Shown here: piece after piece, positions 31,346 through 35,042 of the stretch
How positions within the stretch are numbered: position 1 is the stretch's first letter
How the letters are laid out: each line of letters starts with the position of its first letter
DNA from: CAZQRW01 sp964596115
GTDB lineage: Bacteria > Hydrothermota > UBA3072 > B12-G15
NCBI GenBank assembly: GCA_964596115.1
Contig: CAZQRW010000016.1
Span: 1-35,042, forward strand
Direction: 5' to 3'
Length of the DNA stretch: 35,042 nt
The notes under the pieces: model-generated
Database searches by the model: none
Told to the model about the DNA's origin: nothing
The model's input: the letters and a program-made list of their open reading frames with translations, nothing else
Program-made: the position numbers and the translations under genes

Positions 31346-32659
31346 TTACAGTTCTTTTTTTTCTTCCTTTGATTTTATTCCAAGTGTTGCTAATTCTTTT
31401 AAAACTGGCTTATATATATCAGGGAGGACAGGAATATGAACACCCCGCTCTGTTATCTTACCTTCAAGTATCATCTTTGTTGCACAGGCAGCAGGTAGGC
31501 TTACAGTTCTTGCAATAGCAGTATCTTTGCCAATTAAACCGTAATCGATGAGAGTAGAAACATGTAGAAATTTTTTATTCCCGTATTCTGCTTCAATCTC
31601 ATCTTTAAGGATAACCATATCTCTTTCCCCATTTTCATATCTTAACTTCTCAAGAAGTTTGTCCACGAGGACATCTATATTGCCGCCTTTCCCTATCCTG
31701 ATTGGTTCTTCACTAAAGACCCCAAGCCATTCAAGCTTATCAAGTACTTCTGAATTCTTCGCAAGGTTGAATTTTGCAGCAATTGCACCTCTTATATCAT
31801 TATGTTTTATTTTCAGTATGGATTTCATGAAATCGCTGTATGCCATACCAGTGAAATCTTTTTCTTCTGTTTCAAGGAGTCCAAGGTTCGAAATGATATA
31901 CCAGAGATTACACCATCCAGGATATCGTAAGGTTCCTCTAAAGATAGTCTTTGCCTCTGGAATAGCATATTTCTTGAGATATGGAACAGAATCTCGGTTT
32001 GGATATACCTCCATTTCTCCAATTGTATTTACTTTTGTTGTGTAATAATGTTTAAAGAGTTCTCTACCTGGTATTTCCACTAAACTGCCATTTTCTATGT
32101 ATCGTGCACTATTTCTCCCGGCGAGCGCGACACCACGTGGACTCCAACCAAATTTATATCTAAAGGGATTATTACTTGCTTCTGGTGCAGGAAGAGATCC
32201 ACATAGAGAGCGAAAAGATATTATCTTTCCACCAGCTGCCTTGATATTATCAATTACCTCCATTGATGACATATGATCGATGCCAGGATCGAGCCCGATC
32301 TCATTAAGTATTATTATTCCAGCCTCACGTGCGTTTTTATCCAGATTTTGCATTTTGTCACTTACGTATGATGTTGTAACCATATGTTTCTTGTATTTTA
32401 TGCATACTTCTGCAACCTGAACATGATAAATATAAGGAAGAAGGCTTACAACAAGATCAGAATCTTTTACCATTTCTTCGAGTTTATCTTTTTGCTCTAC
32501 AACCCACTGTACCGCCTCTCCATTTTTGTGGTTTTTTATAAGGGCTTCTGCTTTACTTACCGTTCTCGTAGCCACGCGTACAAAAAAATCTTTATTAAGT
32601 AAATAATCTACCATTGGTTTTGAAACAAGACCTGCCCCAAGTACCAAAACTTTTTTCAT
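31346..32659 (-). CDS. saccharopine dehydrogenase (LYS9-like, SDH half)
   Basis: The 437-residue protein has the N-terminal Rossmann site VLVLGAGLVSKPMVDYLL and then the saccharopine dehydrogenase catalytic/C-terminal domain, with VVSLLPYIYHVQVAEVCIKY, NEIGLDPGIDHMSSMEVID and SFRSLCGSLPAPEASNNPFRYKFGWSPRG. It interconverts saccharopine and glutamate plus 2-aminoadipate-6-semialdehyde. It lies 23 bases after the LKR gene, so the two halves that are fused in animals and plants are separate but co-transcribed here. The length fits family LYS9. The direction of flow cannot be told. Confidence 0.9.
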   Translation of the reverse strand: MKKVLVLGAGLVSKPMVDYLLNKDFFVRVATRTVSKAEALIKNHKNGEAVQWVVEQKDKLEEMVKDSDLVVSLLPYIYHVQVAEVCIKYKKHMVTTSYVSDKMQNLDKNAREAGIIILNEIGLDPGIDHMSSMEVIDNIKAAGGKIISFRSLCGSLPAPEASNNPFRYKFGWSPRGVALAGRNSARYIENGSLVEIPGRELFKHYYTTKVNTIGEMEVYPNRDSVPYLKKYAIPEAKTIFRGTLRYPGWCNLWYIISNLGLLETEEKDFTGMAYSDFMKSILKIKHNDIRGAIAAKFNLAKNSEVLDKLEWLGVFSEEPIRIGKGGNIDVLVDKLLEKLRYENGERDMVILKDEIEAEYGNKKFLHVSTLIDYGLIGKDTAIARTVSLPAACATKMILEGKITERGVHIPVLPDIYKPVLKELATLGIKSKEEKKEL

Positions 32660-32682
32660 AAGATTTCCTCCATTTTACTATT

Positions 32683-33978
32683 TTACGTTTTTTTAAGATT
32701 TTCTTCAAGATATCTATAATCCTCAGTTAGTTTACCTTTATATACAATTACTGCTTTCTTTAAATGTGAGGGGAGAGAACATCTGACGAAATCCTCCGGG
32801 TAATCTGCATTTAAAATCTCTGGAATGAATTGTTTCAATTTATGACTGAAGTAGATTGATGCATCTCGCGAGACCTCACTTGGCAGTATATCCACCGCAA
32901 GGATAACAGGCCCTTCCCCTTTAAATCCCATTTTCACTTCTTCTGTTTTTGGGTTATATACATATACAGGTTCACCTGGTTCAGTTGCCTTTTTAGTAAT
33001 TTCTATTGCACCCTCAATATCGCAACTAATATCACCTATAATTTTTAGTTTTATTCCTTGCCTATAATTTTTCTTTACCCATTCTTTTGTAACAAGACGA
33101 GGGTATCTTTCATTCCAATAGATGGCATTGATAAGGACAGTTAAGTAGGGAAGATAATTTTTGAAAACAGAGTAATATTTATCGGGATTAGTATAGTAAT
33201 CCTGAAGATCAAATTTACCATTGTCCTTTCTTTTCACCATATCTTCTTCCTTAAATACTACCTTGTATATTACATTCTCATTATTTGTTACTTTTGGTAA
33301 TTCTTGTGGAGATACTTCCTTTACAGGGAAAAAGTGTAGCACTTCCTGTGCCCCCTGAGAAACATTCCCATAACCAGCAATACCAATTATTATAGGCGCA
33401 ATCTCCTTATTGAAACCTTGAATCTTTATCTTCTCTCCAATACGTTTACTGTTCTCTTCGAGTTCTTTGACACCATGATATTCATAGGCTCTCTTAATAT
33501 GTAAGAGAGGGGTGCTGTAACCTTCCCATTCGAGTCTTTTACCTAATGCCCAAAGGATGTCTATCATTCCAGCTATTCCTGCAAATCTTCCGAATGCAAT
33601 AAGTCTTCTGTTTTGATCGTCTACAATCCTTTCATAGTCGATAAGGGTATCTTCCAATTCTATTATTTTCTTTAGCATTGGCATATTGTAAGATTGCCCT
33701 TTTATTGTATGTGAAAAGAATACATACGTCTTTTTTCTTTCAAAAAAGCTGACAGGCATTTCCTTAACTCCAAAAATAAATTTGGAATCAAGGTATTCTG
33801 AAAGTTTTGCACCAGCAGATATATATTCTTCATCTTTAAACACCCTTATTTTGGAGGGTTGTATTATCGTATTTATTCCATAGTGTTCCTTGAGTCCCAC
33901 TACATCTTCTGGAATAACAGGGGTTCTCTTCTCCCAGATACTTTTATCCTCTCTTCTTATCCCAATAGTTTTGTTCAT
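32683..33978 (-). CDS. lysine-2-oxoglutarate reductase (LKR half of the saccharopine pathway)
   Basis: The 431-residue protein resembles the N-terminal half of bifunctional LKR/SDH. It begins IGIRREDKSIWEKRTPVIPEDV and continues with VFFSHTIKGQSYNMPMLKKI, RRLIAFGRFAGIAGMIDILWALG, and a nucleotide-binding IIGIAGYGNVSQGAQEVLHFFP (about residues 196-218). It condenses lysine and 2-oxoglutarate to saccharopine with NAD(P)H, or the reverse. It is the first gene of a two-gene operon and has a true Shine-Dalgarno (AAAGGAG) before its ATG, unlike the leaderless genes. Bacterial LKR/SDH pairs are less common than in eukaryotes. Confidence 0.9.
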   Translation of the reverse strand: MNKTIGIRREDKSIWEKRTPVIPEDVVGLKEHYGINTIIQPSKIRVFKDEEYISAGAKLSEYLDSKFIFGVKEMPVSFFERKKTYVFFSHTIKGQSYNMPMLKKIIELEDTLIDYERIVDDQNRRLIAFGRFAGIAGMIDILWALGKRLEWEGYSTPLLHIKRAYEYHGVKELEENSKRIGEKIKIQGFNKEIAPIIIGIAGYGNVSQGAQEVLHFFPVKEVSPQELPKVTNNENVIYKVVFKEEDMVKRKDNGKFDLQDYYTNPDKYYSVFKNYLPYLTVLINAIYWNERYPRLVTKEWVKKNYRQGIKLKIIGDISCDIEGAIEITKKATEPGEPVYVYNPKTEEVKMGFKGEGPVILAVDILPSEVSRDASIYFSHKLKQFIPEILNADYPEDFVRCSLPSHLKKAVIVYKGKLTEDYRYLEENLKKT

Positions 33979-34006
33979 AATCTAATCTCCTTTTAATGTC
34001 CAGTGA

Positions 34007-34034
34007 TATTTACAGAAAATATTTCTTGTGTCAA
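34007..34034 (-). promoter_or_regulatory. promoter of the saccharopine operon
   Basis: On the minus strand TTGACA (34034-34029) is separated by 16 bases from TAAATA (34012-34007). The predicted start near 34000 leaves a leader of about 22 bases that carries AAAGGAG, 8 bases from the ATG at 33978. Confidence 0.6.
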
Positions 34035-34074
34035 CCCCCAAAACAAAAAATAGAGTAATAAATAAATTTTTTTA

Positions 34075-34102
34075 TTTACATAATTGGTTAAAAAGATAAA
34101 AT
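34075..34102 (+). promoter_or_regulatory. promoter of the methyltransferase gene
   Basis: TTTACA (34075-34080) and TAAAAT (34097-34102) are 16 bases apart. The ATG is 9 bases after the -10 box and there is no Shine-Dalgarno, so the leader would be only about 3 bases. Confidence 0.5.
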
Positions 34103-34111
34103 GATATTAAA

Positions 34112-34777
34112 ATGGAAAAAAACTTTAAATATTCCTGGTCTATCTTTGAAAATCTTGCAGTAGATTACGATAAATGGTTCGAATTTGAAGGCAAGGGTAT
34201 TTATGAAAATGAGATAACGGCATTCAAATCTATTTCAGAGGAGATAACCAATCCATCCCTTGAAATAGGTATAGGAAGTGGCAGATTCGCTATGCCTTTG
34301 CATGTGGACTTTGGAATAGACCCCTCCATAAACCTTCTTGCGATATCTAAAAAAAGAGGGATAAAGGTAGTTCAGGGGATTGGTGAGGATCTTCCATTTA
34401 AAGATAGAAGTTTTAAGACAGTGCTTATAGTTGTTACTATTTGCTTTGTTCGTTCTCCAGTAAAATTATTAAGAGAAACGAAACGTGTGTTGAAGCCTGG
34501 TGGGGATGCCATTTTGGGGTTGGTCCTCAGGGATTCCCCCTGGGGGAGATTGTACGAAAAGAAAAAAAATGAAGGGCACAGATTTTATAAGTACGCTAGA
34601 TTTTACACATTTGAACAGATCAAGGCTATGCTTGGTTCAACTGGATTTAAAATAGGCAATGTAGTTTCCACTTTATTTTCGAGCCCTACAGGGAAGATAG
34701 AAAGAGAAACTCCACAATTTGGTTATTCGAAGGATGCAGGTTTTACGATTATAGATGCAAAATTCACTATGACGTAA
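34112..34777 (+). CDS. class I SAM-dependent methyltransferase
   Basis: The 221-residue protein has motif I LEIGIGSG (residues 50-57), a DPS step after the next strand (FGIDPSINLLAIS), the GEDLPFKDRSFKTVLIVVTI acceptor region, and LLRETKRVLKPGG. These are all typical of the Methyltransf_11 group. SAM binding is therefore safe to infer. The substrate is unknown; related proteins methylate quinones, small metabolites or lipids. It is divergent from the saccharopine operon and appears to be alone, with repeats following it. It is predicted to be nearly leaderless. Confidence 0.88.
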   Translation: MEKNFKYSWSIFENLAVDYDKWFEFEGKGIYENEITAFKSISEEITNPSLEIGIGSGRFAMPLHVDFGIDPSINLLAISKKRGIKVVQGIGEDLPFKDRSFKTVLIVVTICFVRSPVKLLRETKRVLKPGGDAILGLVLRDSPWGRLYEKKKNEGHRFYKYARFYTFEQIKAMLGSTGFKIGNVVSTLFSSPTGKIERETPQFGYSKDAGFTIIDAKFTMT

Positions 34778-34805
34778 TAATCTTGATGTTATTTTGTTTT
34801 TTTCT
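34776..34805 (+). terminator. weak hairpin and T-rich run after the methyltransferase
   Basis: AATAA (34776-34780) can pair with TTATT (34789-34793) around an eight-base loop. A T-rich tract follows. The five A-T pairs are weak, so this is only a possible terminator. Confidence 0.25.
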
Positions 34806-34860
34806 TTTTGGTCTCCTGTAAAGAAAAACCTTTCCCCCACATTCCACGTTCTTTTCTCAA

Positions 34861-34920
34861 TGTTGTCATTATGAGTGCGACCCTCCTCCACCTCTCAGGT
34901 GTGATAATCTCGTAGTTATT
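34861..34920. repeat. possible dispersed hairpin element
   Basis: The stretch from GTCATTATGAG to GATAATCTCG has outer arms ATTAT (34868-34872) and ATAAT (34904-34908) and an inner hairpin CACCT/AGGTG (34889-34901). The form GTCATTGCGAG...GCAATCTCG is a familiar dispersed repeat in several uncultured bacterial lineages. Here GC has become AT in both arms, which would keep the pairing. Assignment is tentative. Confidence 0.35.
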
Positions 34921-34929
34921 GTCTTTTCT

Positions 34930-34954
34930 CACGATTCACGAATCACGATTCACG
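34930..34954. repeat. tandem 7-base repeat
   Basis: Three units of 7 bases (CACGATT, CACGAAT, CACGATT) and a partial CACG follow one another. The repeat lies in a pyrimidine-rich non-coding stretch after the methyltransferase gene. Confidence 0.8.
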
Positions 34955-34986
34955 GTCTTTGTGTCTTTCTTTTTCCCTCGCTCTTC

Positions 34987-35042
34987 TTTCTATACTTCTC
35001 CTACCTCGCTTCTCTTTCTACTTCTCTCCTACCTCGCTATTT
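34987..35042. repeat. imperfect direct repeat of about 24 bases at the window end
   Basis: Two similar units run at 34987-35010 and 35015-35038, each ending in TCCTACCTCGCT, with a period of 28 bases. They are C/T-rich on this strand. The array may continue past the window. The short 4-base interval and low complexity do not fit a CRISPR array. Confidence 0.7.

Noticed and set aside
34673..34891. Minus-strand frame of 72 codons across the methyltransferase end and the repeat region
   Set aside because: It has no recognisable fold and its codons follow the repeat element; it is better explained as repeat sequence.
34987..35042. CRISPR array at the window end
   Set aside because: The two repeats are imperfect, low in complexity, and separated by only 4 bases, so no spacer exists.

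Overview
The window reads as bacterial chromosome from an A+T-rich, tightly packed genome. Almost every neighbouring co-oriented gene pair overlaps by 1 to 35 bases or abuts. Two lipobox-bearing lipoproteins, a type IV pilus minor-pilin/PilY1 operon and a PorV-like beta-barrel point to a diderm (Gram-negative-type) cell. Ferredoxin-dependent 2-oxoacid oxidoreductase, a 2x[4Fe-4S] ferredoxin and an oxygen-sensitive class I fumarase point to an anaerobic or microaerophilic life. The combination, with DUF4388 proteins and few close textbook homologues, would suit an uncultured FCB/WOR-3-like lineage. That placement is inference, because no rRNA is present.

Layout. 1-3832 (minus): one operon, GAF histidine kinase, stand-alone receiver, glgC (ADP-glucose synthesis) and a GalT-family nucleotidyltransferase. 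3833-3974: divergent promoters. 3975-13025 (plus): a long carbon-metabolism operon of gamma-carbonic anhydrase, sucC, sucD, korD-like ferredoxin, two-subunit fumarase, korA, korB, korC, PorV-like outer-membrane protein, accA and a DUF4388 protein. 13026-20273 (plus): minor-pilin operon with four prepilin-like genes, a small secreted protein, a PilY1-like adhesin/tip protein, an Ig-like lipoprotein and a DUF1573 protein. The tail of the last gene overlaps rnpB (RNase P RNA, about 20246-20571), which is followed by a clear terminator. 20661-25246 (plus): smc and ugd. 25201-27787 (minus): smpB, an amidase and murI, with murI convergent on and overlapping ugd. 27835-31206 (plus): lipoprotein, large TPR/zinc-ribbon membrane protein and a membrane-anchored DUF4388 protein. 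31346-33978 (minus): the two halves of the saccharopine pathway. 34112-34777 (plus): a methyltransferase. The window ends in low-complexity repeats.

How the genes work together. KorABCD, SucCD and fumarase form a connected TCA or reverse-TCA segment between 2-oxoglutarate, succinyl-CoA, succinate and fumarate/malate, although no succinate dehydrogenase or fumarate reductase is present. The carbonic anhydrase at the head and accA near the tail would tie the operon to CO2/bicarbonate supply. The HK-RR-glgC-galT operon links signalling to storage sugar nucleotide metabolism.

The most notable signals are: (1) a recurring promoter layout with TTGACA-like and TANNNT-like boxes separated by exactly 16 bases, in at least two cases placing the predicted transcription start on the A of the ATG (leaderless mRNAs); (2) rnpB with its own promoter buried in the upstream coding region, and the upstream stop codon sitting in the P3 loop; (3) an uncharacterised lipoprotein/TPR/DUF4388 module; (4) a glutamate racemase with an altered catalytic motif. 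No CRISPR array, tRNA, rRNA, IS element or prophage was seen.
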